Below are positions 1 to 7,857 of a DNA stretch of 64,000 bases, in pieces. Numbering within the stretch: position 1 is the stretch's first letter; each line of letters opens with the position of its first letter. This DNA comes from Flammeovirgaceae bacterium 311 (GTDB lineage: Bacteria; Bacteroidota; Bacteroidia; Cytophagales; Cyclobacteriaceae). Under the pieces are notes generated by a model. The model saw only the letters and a list, made by a program, of their open reading frames with translations, had not been told where the DNA came from and did no database searches. The stretch spans positions 4,617,001-4,681,000 of the forward strand of contig CP004371.1 of NCBI GenBank assembly GCA_000597885.1. Reading direction: 5' to 3'. Both the position numbers and the translations under genes were made by a program.

Positions 1-2
1 AC

Positions 3-344
3 AGTAAAGAGGTGCACCGATTTGTAGTGCTGAACCATATTTTATCATCTAACATTGCTACGGTTGCCCTTGCCTTATCGGCCGGTGCGCAGCAGCAAGT
101 TTCATCGGATAGTTTACGATCTGTCAGGCGTTCGCTACGAGTGCTTCAAAACACCAGGGAAAAACTTTCGGCCACTGTTGCCGGAGAGTCCCTGCCGGAA
201 GAAAACCAGCTGCAGGAACTGCCGGGAGATGATGATCATGCAGCTCCTGCAACAGTAGATTCTGAAGATAAGCTGCTTAAAGAGCAATTAGGATTTATTT
301 ACAGAATCAGCTCCGATATACGTAAAAGCATAGATGCTGTATAG
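3..344 (+). CDS. C-terminal end of a FUSC/YccS-like membrane protein (partial)
   Basis: The frame is open from the left edge, so the gene begins outside the window and only about 113 residues are visible. A GTG at 12 is probably an internal valine, since the codons before it read Ser-Lys-Glu. The visible part begins with a helix (VHRFVVLNHILSSNIATVA) that resembles the last membrane-proximal segment of FUSC/YccS-type inner membrane proteins, then an acidic linker rich in Glu and Asp, then a short helical tail ending SSDIRKSIDAV. The FUSC assignment rests on resemblance of one short segment and is tentative. The stop at 342-344 is followed by a broken small gene. Confidence 0.45.
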   Translation, partial: SKEVHRFVVLNHILSSNIATVALALSAGAQQQVSSDSLRSVRRSLRVLQNTREKLSATVAGESLPEENQLQELPGDDDHAAPATVDSEDKLLKEQLGFIYRISSDIRKSIDAV

Positions 345-430
345 TATTATGATACTTTGTGTTTTAGAGACACAGATAGAACAATAGGCCAGGCTGTTAA
401 CTTTCAGGCACTCTATTCGTATTTCAGAAT

Positions 431-681
431 ATGAAGTTAAGAGAAGAACTTATCACTAAACTAAGCAAGACCTACGAGCCTGCTGCCATGGTGCACATGC
501 ACTACAAAGGCAAAGATTTAGCCTTCAAACCGATAAAGATGGAAACCCAGTGATGCTGTTTATCGGGAAAGAAGATGAGGAGGGTACTGTGAAAGGCGAG
601 CGTTACGCCCGCACCTTAAAAAAAGATGCTGCCGGAAATGTGATATAAGACCACTGGGAGCTAAAGGGAAAAGCTACTTAA
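431..681 (+). pseudogene. Decayed small conserved protein gene (one frameshift, one nonsense codon)
   Basis: From ATG 431 the frame reads MKLREELITKLSKTYEPAAM and on through MHYKGKDLAFK, then runs into TGA at 551. Dropping into the next frame at about 529 (a lost base in an A run) restores a sensible protein: TDKDGNPVMLFIGKEDEEG, then RYARTLKKDAAGNVI. This frame meets TAA at 646, a one-base change from the AAA lysine codon, and continues as DHWELKGKAT to a second TAA at 679-681. Reconstructed, the protein is about 83 residues and resembles a small conserved Cytophagales protein of unknown function, as I remember that family. Two independent lesions make a functional gene unlikely unless there is assembly error. 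It ends just before a strong terminator, as an intact gene would. Confidence 0.7.
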
Positions 682-701
682 ATATTTAGTGCATAAAAAA
701 A

Positions 702-736
702 AACAGCTCCGGTTCAAACTGGAGCTGTTTTTATAT
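702..736. terminator. Bidirectional intrinsic terminator
   Basis: Nine-base inverted repeat AACAGCTCC / GGAGCTGTT around a 10-base loop, with an A run before it and a T run after it. It can end transcripts of the decayed gene on the left and of the SPW gene converging from the right. Confidence 0.8.
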
Positions 737-810
737 ACGAAAGTGTTTATGTTTCGTGGAAAACGTAATTCTGGTACTAAAGTACAGCTTACGTAAAGTT
801 CTCTGTTCTA

Positions 811-1347
811 TTATTTTAAACGATCGCGGTCAGCGCGCTCACGTTCTGTAGGAACACGAGTATCGGTATTAGAACCCATTGCTGGCCTGTCTACTGGTCT
901 GTTAGTACTGTTGTCTACAATTGTAGCATTAGTACGGCTGGTACTGTTGGTTCCTGTAGCAGTACGCGTATCTGCATTGTTAGCAGTATGATGAGGATGT
1001 GTATCAGGTACTGTTTTAGTTAACAGACCAGAGCCTATTTCAGCAATACCTAAAATCAGGTGCGGTAAGTACACATATTCATCGAAGTTAAATAACCAGG
1101 GCGAAACTGCAAGAAAAGCACCACCCAGTACATCCAGCCACAGGTGAGTAGGCATGGAAATCTTGCGTGCTATACTTAATTCATAATCGGTAAACAGGCT
1201 GTAAAGTATAACGCCTGCACCCAGGATTACAGGGATCCAGGTTTCGGCTCCTCCTCGGTTAAAATCTAAAATCCAGGGAGAGGCTATCAATAATAAACCC
1301 ATTAGATAATCCAGCATCCCGTGTATTCGTGTTGGTATGAATCTCAT
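811..1347 (-). CDS. SPW-repeat membrane protein with hydrophilic tail
   Basis: 178 residues. The first 110 or so hold about four hydrophobic segments with two SPW motifs, SPWILDF near residue 24 and SPWLFNF near residue 82, as in the SPW (PF03779-like) repeat family of small integral membrane proteins with no defined biochemical role. The C-terminal 65 residues are unrelated low-complexity sequence rich in Thr, Asn, Arg and Asp, probably an exposed disordered tail. A paralogue without the tail lies at 3890-4297. The start ATG at 1347 gives MRFIPTRIHGMLDY, which matches the N-terminus of the paralogue and supports the start choice. It is transcribed alone toward the terminator at 702-736. Confidence 0.8.
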   Translation of the reverse strand: MRFIPTRIHGMLDYLMGLLLIASPWILDFNRGGAETWIPVILGAGVILYSLFTDYELSIARKISMPTHLWLDVLGGAFLAVSPWLFNFDEYVYLPHLILGIAEIGSGLLTKTVPDTHPHHTANNADTRTATGTNSTSRTNATIVDNSTNRPVDRPAMGSNTDTRVPTERERADRDRLK

Positions 1348-1699
1348 AACTCTAAAAAATTAAATTACACATAAAAAATACTTGTGTTGAAACTGTTTAT
1401 TATACGGATTTGCCAGATAAAGTTTTTGTTGGTAACAAAAAATTCAAAAAAAGCATGTGTATAACATATAGAAAAAGAGAGGTTTACGGGTTGATAATGA
1501 TGTTAGGGTGAAGTTTTCAGAATTGATAATTCAGTATTTAGATGGTCCTTATATGTCTTATTTGTTCCAAGGTTGGCAGGTGCTGGTGTGCTGGAAATGA
1601 CGAGCCTCATCATGGACTTTGTGAATGATGCAGATGTTAATATTTTAGGCTGTACTGTCTGAGAGAGAGAGAGAGATAGCAGTACGGCTCTTGTGTGTA

Positions 1700-1760
1700 A
1701 CTATGCTATATAAGTATTATGATACATATGATACAATTATATATATATATATAGCATAGT
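1700..1760. repeat. AT-rich inverted repeat, 13-base arms
   Basis: ACTATGCTATATA at 1700-1712 is the exact reverse complement of TATATAGCATAGT at 1748-1760, with 35 bases between. The right arm extends an (AT)n run. It could form a cruciform or an RNA hairpin; there is no T run, so it is not a standard terminator. Confidence 0.7.
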
Positions 1761-1943
1761 CAGCATAACAGATAGCGTTAGGTACCGCATATACTGCATA
1801 TTGCTGAAGCCACTTCTGCTACATGATGAAGGTTTTTGGGAGTAAAGAGCTGCTCTTAATTTTAGCATTAAGCATGGAAGGGCAGTAAATTTTAAAAAAA
1901 TGATCTTGAGATTGTTGTAACAAATCAATATTTTATGCGTACC

Positions 1944-1972
1944 TTGCTATGGATTGACAAGGATTATTTTTG
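1944..1972 (+). promoter_or_regulatory. Promoter candidate for the RRM protein gene
   Basis: TTG at 1944-1946, 18 bases, then TATTTTTG at 1965-1972. This fits the Bacteroidota -33 TTG / -7 TAnnTTTG pattern. Transcription would begin near 1979 and give a leader of about 80 bases, which is long enough for cold-responsive structure as in other RRM and cold-shock genes; that last point is inference. Confidence 0.5.
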
Positions 1973-2061
1973 ACATGCAGTTTGGCCTTATCCTCTAATG
2001 CCTTATTTAGCCCCCAGGAAAACCTTGATCAGTTAATTATTCAGATCAACAAATTTTAGTG

Positions 2062-2379
2062 ATGAACATTTTCGTAGCAAAATTGAATTTCAAGACGAAA
2101 GAGGAAAACCTCCGCCGCCTGTTTGAGGAGTATGGTGAAGTTAGCTCAGTGAAAATCGTTACCGACCATGAGACTGGAAAGTCTAAAGGTTTTGGTTTTG
2201 TAGAAATGCCAAACGATGACGAAGCACAGAACGCCATCGAAGATCTTAACGAGACTGAGTTTGAAAGCGCCACAATCGTGGTTAACAAAGCCCGTCCAAA
2301 AACTGAAGGTGGAGGAGGCGGTGGCCGTCCACGTAGCAACGATGGCGGCGGCTGGGGTGGTAACAAGCGTCGTTATTAA
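2062..2379 (+). CDS. RRM RNA-binding protein with glycine-rich tail
   Basis: 105 residues from ATG 2062; a GTG directly before it is not needed. A single RNA recognition motif fills residues 1-78, with RNP2 (IFVAKL) and RNP1 (KGFGFVEM) both intact, including the aromatic residues that stack on RNA. The last 25 residues are glycine and arginine rich (run of six Gly, then GGGWGGNKRRY), like the RGG tails of cyanobacterial and Bacteroidota cold-induced RNA-binding proteins. The likely role is RNA chaperone or post-transcriptional regulator in the cytoplasm. It is monocistronic with its own promoter and terminator. Confidence 0.93.
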   Translation: MNIFVAKLNFKTKEENLRRLFEEYGEVSSVKIVTDHETGKSKGFGFVEMPNDDEAQNAIEDLNETEFESATIVVNKARPKTEGGGGGGRPRSNDGGGWGGNKRRY

Positions 2380-2423
2380 TCTTCCTGCTGCTATTTTTAG
2401 CAACAGTTATCAATAGTACTGGA

Positions 2424-2459
2424 AACCACTCTGATTCATCAGAGTGGTTTTTTTTTTAG
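2424..2459 (+). terminator. Terminator of the RRM gene
   Basis: Perfect 12-base stem AACCACTCTGAT / ATCAGAGTGGTT with a 2-base centre (so a small effective loop), followed by a long T run. Confidence 0.93.
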
Positions 2460-2586
2460 GTCTGTTCCGGTTATCTCTCTACTGGCAGGTGCAGGTACTC
2501 TTGTGTCAATGTAAACCTGTATATTTTGACTATCAGCCAGGATCTGCTTTAAATACAGTGCTAGCCTGGAACGCTGATAAGGGGAT

Positions 2587-2626
2587 AAATAAAAATGTCC
2601 CTGCAGCATTATGTACTGCAGGGACA
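2587..2626 (-). terminator. Terminator of pheA
   Basis: Stem TGTCCCTGCAG / CTGCAGGGACA with a 9-base loop; on the minus strand it is followed by TTTTTATTT. It lies about 27 bases beyond the pheA stop. Confidence 0.88.
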
Positions 2627-2652
2627 CTTAAAAATATAATCCTTTCAGGTTT

Positions 2653-3729
2653 TTACAGTGCCTTCACATAGCTGCCCAGCCATATTAGCCTGTCGTCGTA
2701 CTTATTCAGGATCTCCTGCACCGCATCGTCATCGCGGTGTCCGTCGAACTCTATGTAGAACCAGGTTGCAAAGCTTCTTTCGCCACGTACAGGCCTGCTC
2801 TCAATTTTAGTGAGGTTGATGTTGCGCTGATGGAAATCCTGCAGAAAACTTACCAGGCCGCCCGGCTTATCGGGTAGTTTGGCCAGAATGGTAGTCTTGT
2901 CCTGCTTTCCCTTCTGATTAATAAAATCCTTGGCCAGAATAAGAAAGCGGGTCATATTATAATCTGCGTCCTCCACATTATCAAATAGCACCGGCAGTTT
3001 GTATATCTTGGCGGCCACAGAAGAACACAACGCTGCTGTTTCAGGCCCTTCCTTCAGTGCCATCCGGGCTGCTTCAGAGGTAGAATTAACCGGTATCATA
3101 TGCACCTCCTGGTCGCGCAGATACTTACTCATAAAATTCTGGCACTGCCGGAATGCAATGTCCTTTGAGTAGATCTTACGGATGCTGGTGATGCTGTCGG
3201 CAACTGTTGCCAGGCAAAAATGGATAGGCTGTGCTACTTCAGCCACAATCTTCAGGTTAAAGCTTTCCAGGCTATCCATGGTTTCGGCCACCACGCCCTC
3301 CTGGTTGTTTTCTATAGGCACCACGCCAAAACGTGCTTTGCCGGTTTGTACAGCCTCAAATACGGTAGCAATGGCAGGCATAGCCAGGTATTCGCTCATG
3401 GCGCCAAACCTGCTCTCTGCAGCCGCATGTGTAAAGGAACCTTCAGGCCCCAGGTAAGCTACCTTCTCGGGCAGCTCCAGGTTGCGGCTGGCGGCAAAAA
3501 TCTCCAAAAATATAGCTTCCAGCGCCTGTCGGTTCAGCAGTCCGGCAGTTTTCTGATGCAGCCGTTCAATAATCTGCATTTCCCGTTCAGGACGATAAAT
3601 AACTGTATTCTCGTTCTTTTTAAGTTTGCCAACTTCTTTTACAATTTCCATGCGGCGGTTCAGCAGGTCCAGCAACTGATCATCAATGCTGTCTATCTGC
3701 CGCCTAAGATCTTCCAGCGACTGGCTCAT
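2653..3729 (-). CDS. pheA: Bifunctional chorismate mutase / prephenate dehydratase
   Basis: 358 residues in the usual P-protein order. An AroQ-type chorismate mutase occupies about 1-88 (start LEDLRRQIDSIDDQLLDLLN). Prephenate dehydratase follows at about 90-270 (YLGPEGSFTHAAA, VPIENNQEGVV, and the catalytic-loop Thr-Arg in NMTRFLIL). A C-terminal ACT domain at about 280-358 carries the ESRPVRGE phenylalanine-binding motif. It makes phenylpyruvate from chorismate for phenylalanine synthesis, with feedback inhibition by phenylalanine expected from the intact ACT motif. It is a single gene, divergent from nothing close and ending at its own terminator. Confidence 0.96.
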   Translation of the reverse strand: MSQSLEDLRRQIDSIDDQLLDLLNRRMEIVKEVGKLKKNENTVIYRPEREMQIIERLHQKTAGLLNRQALEAIFLEIFAASRNLELPEKVAYLGPEGSFTHAAAESRFGAMSEYLAMPAIATVFEAVQTGKARFGVVPIENNQEGVVAETMDSLESFNLKIVAEVAQPIHFCLATVADSITSIRKIYSKDIAFRQCQNFMSKYLRDQEVHMIPVNSTSEAARMALKEGPETAALCSSVAAKIYKLPVLFDNVEDADYNMTRFLILAKDFINQKGKQDKTTILAKLPDKPGGLVSFLQDFHQRNINLTKIESRPVRGERSFATWFYIEFDGHRDDDAVQEILNKYDDRLIWLGSYVKAL

Positions 3730-3889
3730 AAACCTCCCTTAAATATTGTTTAAAGAGAAGAAATAATTGTTTGCCATTCAAAGAAAAGCATCAAAATTTT
3801 ACTGCAAACGGTGTCATCTGGCAATTAAACTGCTGCGCTGGCACAACTTTAGCTTTAGTGGTTTACTGATCTGTAAGGTTTCTGATGGA

Positions 3890-4297
3890 TCAGCGAACAG
3901 GATTTCCCCGTTTTGGGTAGTTGGGAGCTGCTGTAGCTGTAAATAATGCAGCCCCGATTTCTGCCAATCCCAGCAGCAAATGAGGGAGATATACATTGTC
4001 GGCAAAGCCAAAGAGCCAGGGCGAAGCTGCCAGAAACAAGCCGGAGATGGCATCTATCCACAGGTGCGTAACCATAGGGATTTTCCGCACAGCCCCAAAT
4101 TCATAGTCTGTAAAAAGGCTGTAAACCATTACACCAATGCCCAGCAAAATAGGAATAACAGATTGCGGATTAGTGCCAGGAACAGCCTGAGGATGATCTA
4201 ATTGTTGAGCAAAACCAAATATCCAGGGAGATAAAAGCAAAATAACACCCATGCCGTAATCCAGCATGCCATGAATGTAGGTAGAAATAAACCGCAT
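3890..4297 (-). CDS. SPW-repeat membrane protein
   Basis: 135 residues with four hydrophobic segments and two SPW motifs (SPWIFGF, SPWLFGF). The opening MRFISTYIHGMLDYGMG matches the paralogue at 811-1347 closely, as do YSLFTDYE and THLWIDAISG, but this copy has an insertion after the first SPW repeat and lacks the hydrophilic C-terminal tail. Function is unknown for the family. Two copies within 3 kb suggest an old duplication, now separated by the RRM gene and pheA. Confidence 0.8.
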   Translation of the reverse strand: MRFISTYIHGMLDYGMGVILLLSPWIFGFAQQLDHPQAVPGTNPQSVIPILLGIGVMVYSLFTDYEFGAVRKIPMVTHLWIDAISGLFLAASPWLFGFADNVYLPHLLLGLAEIGAALFTATAAPNYPKRGNPVR

Positions 4298-4444
4298 AAC
4301 AGTACTTATAAAAGTTAAAAAAAAGCATATCAGTTTATAACTAAATAATAATGAAATATTTAGGTTTTCGCCAGGCCATAAAACTTAATGACAAATGTGG
4401 ATTTATAGTAAACCACCTAAGATGCAGGGCAGTGGGTATGCTGC

Positions 4445-4472
4445 AAAAAAAATAGCTGCCCTTAGGCAGCTA
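4445..4472 (-). terminator. dnaA terminator that includes the stop codon
   Basis: On the minus strand TAGCTGCC / GGCAGCTA form an 8-base stem whose 4-base loop contains the dnaA TAA, followed by eight T. The last codons of dnaA are therefore part of the hairpin. Confidence 0.85.
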
Positions 4473-5895
4473 CTCTACTTTTTAATTTTTTGGTAAGCTC
4501 CTGAATAGAGCCTTTGAACTTACTATCGGTTTCCATCAGGTCATTTACCGCCTGTACGGCATGGATAACCGTGCTGTGATCGCGGCCGCCAAAATGGGCG
4601 CCAATAGATTTCAGAGAGTGTGTGGTGTATTCTTTAGCAAAATACATCGCCACCTGTCGAGCCACCACAAACTCGCGTTTGCGGCTCTTGCCTTTCATCT
4701 GTTCCGGCGTGATGCTAAAAAATGCAGAAACCGTTTTCTGAATGTAATCGATGTTTACTTCGGTATCAATCTCCTGCACAATATTCTGCAGGGTGGCCTT
4801 GGCCAGCTCCAGGTCAATGTTACGGCGGTTAAGGGAGGCATGTGCCAGTAAAGACACCAGTACACCCTCCAGCTCACGCATATTCGTATCTACGCTGTTT
4901 GCCAGGTACTCCACCACATCGTTAGGAATATAAATACCATCAGCTTCCATTTTCCGCTGAATAATGGCCATGCGCGTTTCCAGGTCAGGTGCCTGTAAAT
5001 CGGCGGTGAGGCCCCACTTAAAGCGGGAAAGCAAACGCTCCTGCAAGCCCTTCAGCTCCCTTGGCGGACAGTCTGAAGTCATGATGATCTGTTTGCCGCT
5101 CTGGTGCAGGTGGTTAAAAATGTGGAAGAAAATTTCCTGTGTTTTTTCTTTGCCGCTCAGGAACTGCACATCATCAATAATGAGCACATCAACCTGCAGG
5201 TAAAAATTACTGAAGCTCTGTACGTTGTTGCCTTTTAAAGCTTCTATAAACTGGTTGGTAAAGTTCTCCGAAGTAACATAGAGTACAAATTTACCATTCA
5301 GGCCGTGCTTGATTTCGTTACCAATGGCCTGCACCAGGTGTGTTTTGCCCAGGCCTACGCCCCCATAAATCATGAGTGGGTTAAAGGAAGTAGCGCCGGG
5401 GCGCTCAGCTACTGCCATTCCCGCAGAGCGTGCCAGGCGGTTGCAGTCTCCTTCTATGTAGGTGGTAAAGGAATAATTTGGGTTCAGGTGCGATTTCTGC
5501 TGCACCTCGTCTATGGCTCTTAAAGAGAAGGGGCTTTTATAATCAGGCTCGTAGCTGTTGCCGTGAGAGGTAACAGGCTGGCGTGAGGCCTGCTTCATGG
5601 CGGGCAGGCTTACCGTTTTAGGCTGAAACTGCTCATTGCCACGATCTACAATAACCGAATACTGCAGGCGACCCTGCGGACCCAGCTGCTGCATAATGGC
5701 CTGCTTTAGCAGGTGAACGTAATTTTCTTCCAGCCACTCATAAAAGAACTGGCTGGGTACCTGAATGGTAAGTATATGGTTATCCAGGCTCATGGGCACT
5801 ATAGGAGCGAACCAAGTCTTAAAAGACTGTTCGTTTGTGTGCTCTCTGATGAGCTCGAGACAACTCGACCATACGGTATAGCAATTCTGATGCAT
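4462..5895 (-). CDS. dnaA: Chromosomal replication initiator DnaA
   Basis: 477 residues with the four usual parts: domain I (about 1-85, SFKTWFAPIVP), a short linker, the AAA+ ATPase (Walker A GGVGLGKTH near 178-186, Walker B LIIDDVQFL, arginine-finger region LLSRFKWGL), and the DNA-binding domain IV with the signature HFGGRDHSTVIHA. It binds DnaA boxes and opens the origin. The usual operon partners dnaN and recF are absent on either side, and I see no cluster of DnaA boxes, so the origin is probably elsewhere, as is common in this phylum. It is monocistronic. The long gap upstream (5896-6043 to the next gene, which is also minus) should hold its promoter, but I could not pick a clear -7 element. 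Confidence 0.97.
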   Translation of the reverse strand: MHQNCYTVWSSCLELIREHTNEQSFKTWFAPIVPMSLDNHILTIQVPSQFFYEWLEENYVHLLKQAIMQQLGPQGRLQYSVIVDRGNEQFQPKTVSLPAMKQASRQPVTSHGNSYEPDYKSPFSLRAIDEVQQKSHLNPNYSFTTYIEGDCNRLARSAGMAVAERPGATSFNPLMIYGGVGLGKTHLVQAIGNEIKHGLNGKFVLYVTSENFTNQFIEALKGNNVQSFSNFYLQVDVLIIDDVQFLSGKEKTQEIFFHIFNHLHQSGKQIIMTSDCPPRELKGLQERLLSRFKWGLTADLQAPDLETRMAIIQRKMEADGIYIPNDVVEYLANSVDTNMRELEGVLVSLLAHASLNRRNIDLELAKATLQNIVQEIDTEVNIDYIQKTVSAFFSITPEQMKGKSRKREFVVARQVAMYFAKEYTTHSLKSIGAHFGGRDHSTVIHAVQAVNDLMETDSKFKGSIQELTKKLKSRVAA

Positions 5896-6043
5896 TGGCC
5901 ACTAAGGCTTTGGCTAATGGAAAAAACGGATTTAAAATTACATAAGAATATCCAATATTCAAGAAGGCTTTTCGGTTCCTATGAAAATTAGAATACTACA
6001 TTCCCCTGTAATCTGTTTGTTGGAACATGCTACTCAATAAAGT

Positions 6044-6967
6044 TCAACTCTGCCCGGTTGGTGTACTTACGGGAATCACATTCCAGCTAACATCTGTAGT
6101 TCGGCCGGCGGCATCAAAGTTGTAGTCTAAGCGGCCCAGTCTGATACCTGACCAGCCTGCCTGGTTAATAATCACTTCTTTGCCGGCAGGGTTTAACACC
6201 CTTACTGGTTCATCTAAAAAAGTATGGGTATGGCCGCCCACAATCAGGTCGATACCTTCTACCTGCTGTGCCAGACGTACATCTGATATTTGCGGCACAT
6301 CATACTCCAGGCCCAGGTGAGATAGGCAAACGATCAGGTGGCAGCCCTTTGCACGCAGCTCCTGCACCATTTCGCGAGCCACAGGCACCGGGTCCAGGTA
6401 AACGGTTTGCCCTTTGCGTTTGTCGGCCACCAGCCCTGCCAGTTTAATGCCCAGCCCAAAAATGCCAATCTTTACTTTCCCTTTTTCAAAGATCTTATAA
6501 GGCGCAAACTGATCTTTCAAAATAGTGCGGGAAAAGTCATAATTAGCAGTGATGAACGGAAAAGTAGCATGCGGCAGCTGTTTAGCTATATTCTCCAGGC
6601 CGTTGTCAAAATCATGATTACCCAGTGTTGCTACATCGTAGCGCATCCGGCTCATGAGCTTATACTCCAGCTCCCCGTCATAATAATTAAAATAGGGTGT
6701 GCCCTGCCATATGTCGCCGGCATCGAGCAGCAGCACATGCTCCTCCTGAAGACGTATTTGTTCTATCAGGGTTGCCCTTCTGGCCATACCGCCCAAGCCT
6801 GCCCAGCTGCGTCCGTCGTCCGGAAATGGTTCAATGCGGCTGTGCATATCGTTGGTATGCAGTATGGTAATTTTTTGTGCTCCGGCAGCCTCACTTATGG
6901 TAGGACCCAGGGTAAGGAGGGCACCAGTGCCAAGGGCTACATTTTTAATAAATTCTCTTCGCTGCAT
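6044..6967 (-). CDS. 5'-nucleotidase family metallophosphatase (catalytic domain protein)
   Basis: 307 residues. The N-terminus MQRREFIKNVALGTGALLTL looks like a twin-arginine type signal (RREF). The calcineurin-like two-metal site is complete: HTNDMHSR (31-42 region), DAGD, GNHDFD, SHLG and GGHTHT. The protein ends after the metallophosphatase domain; the nucleotide-binding C-terminal domain found in UshA-like enzymes is on the gene just upstream (7000-7785). It probably hydrolyses nucleotides or related phosphate esters in the periplasm. The two genes are on the same strand, 32 bases apart, and likely cotranscribed. Confidence 0.88.
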   Translation of the reverse strand: MQRREFIKNVALGTGALLTLGPTISEAAGAQKITILHTNDMHSRIEPFPDDGRSWAGLGGMARRATLIEQIRLQEEHVLLLDAGDIWQGTPYFNYYDGELEYKLMSRMRYDVATLGNHDFDNGLENIAKQLPHATFPFITANYDFSRTILKDQFAPYKIFEKGKVKIGIFGLGIKLAGLVADKRKGQTVYLDPVPVAREMVQELRAKGCHLIVCLSHLGLEYDVPQISDVRLAQQVEGIDLIVGGHTHTFLDEPVRVLNPAGKEVIINQAGWSGIRLGRLDYNFDAAGRTTDVSWNVIPVSTPTGQS

Positions 6968-6999
6968 ACTTGGTGCTTTCTGGCAAAAAAAATAGACTG

Positions 7000-7785
7000 T
7001 TATTCAGCTTCCTCAATACGGCCTTCCAGCCGGGCATCAACTTTTTGTCCACGCTGCTGCAAGGATTTCACCTTATCGATAATAGCCGTGCGCAGCAGAA
7101 CATCTGTGGTGCTCACCACCTCTGTTTCTTTGAAAAAAGCCATATTATCGCCGCCACCTGCTAAATAATCTGATGTGGCCACAAGGTAAGATCTGGATTC
7201 GTCCAGGGGCTCTCCATTGATCAGGATACTGACAGGCCTGCCCTCCCGAACCTCCATTTTACTGTTGGAGATGGCTACAATTTTTCTGGCAGCAGCAAAC
7301 TCAAAAAGCTGCCGGGTTTGCTCACCGCTAAGCTTTAGCACCACCAGCAGGTTTTCGAATGGCATTACCTCATACATATCACGCACCCTGATGGGCCCCT
7401 GCGGAATGGGCATGCGCAGACCACCTATGGTAACCACACCCAGGTCTATGGGCAGTTCGCTTACCTCCTGAGTTGCTTCCTGAACAATATCGGCTACAAA
7501 GTTGCCAAGGGGAGATTCTACTTCTGCTTTTATCAGCTCACGTGCGGCATAGCCAATAATGCTGTCCAGGTCCGCCTCTAGTTTTACTTTGTATGGCTGA
7601 ATGAAAGACTCTACTGTGGCATCTGCGGTGATCAGGGAATCTATGGAGATTGAAGTTGTAGTGGTATCAGCATACTGAGGTGCTATTCTGGTACTGCCAC
7701 AGCCCACCAGTAGTATGCCAGTAAGGCAAAAATTCAGCAGATGCAAATATTTTTTCAGTTTACGATCAGATGTAGATCCCGTCAT
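7000..7785 (-). CDS. 5'-nucleotidase C-terminal domain lipoprotein
   Basis: 261 residues from ATG 7785. An upstream in-frame ATG at 7863 would overlap mutA and bury the signal, so I prefer 7785. The N-terminus has a basic stretch, a hydrophobic run and a lipobox ending LVGC, so it is a lipoprotein. The rest is the 5_nucleotid_C fold: LGNFVADIVQEA, GGLRMPIPQGPIRVRDMYEVMPFENLLV, and the late YLVATSDYLAGGGDNM motif. This domain binds the nucleotide base in UshA-like enzymes but has no metal site. It most likely pairs with the metallophosphatase at 6044-6967. Confidence 0.85.
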   Translation of the reverse strand: MTGSTSDRKLKKYLHLLNFCLTGILLVGCGSTRIAPQYADTTTTSISIDSLITADATVESFIQPYKVKLEADLDSIIGYAARELIKAEVESPLGNFVADIVQEATQEVSELPIDLGVVTIGGLRMPIPQGPIRVRDMYEVMPFENLLVVLKLSGEQTRQLFEFAAARKIVAISNSKMEVREGRPVSILINGEPLDESRSYLVATSDYLAGGGDNMAFFKETEVVSTTDVLLRTAIIDKVKSLQQRGQKVDARLEGRIEEAE

Positions 7786-7857
7786 AAAATATGGAGCAGC
7801 TTTATAAACAAACGCAAATAAAGCTAACTTTACCCTAAAACCACTATCAATTTTTTC

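Larger units (their letters stand above)
1348..2061. other. Long intergenic region, 714 bases, AT-rich
   Basis: I see no convincing gene. Reading frames of 60 codons or so on the minus strand around 1737-1928 have no recognisable content. It holds a GA dinucleotide run at about 1661-1676, an AT dinucleotide run at about 1737-1753 that forms one arm of a 13-base inverted repeat (1700-1760), and a promoter candidate at 1944-1972 for the RNA-binding protein gene. Confidence 0.6.

Noticed and set aside
1737-1928. 63-codon minus-strand reading frame
   Set aside because: Composition is AT-run driven, no ribosome site, no recognisable content.
4040-4460. Possible origin of replication beside dnaA
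   Set aside because: Only two loose matches to the DnaA box (CTATCCACA near 4053, TGTGGATTT near 4396), one inside a gene. No cluster and no AT-rich unwinding block with them.
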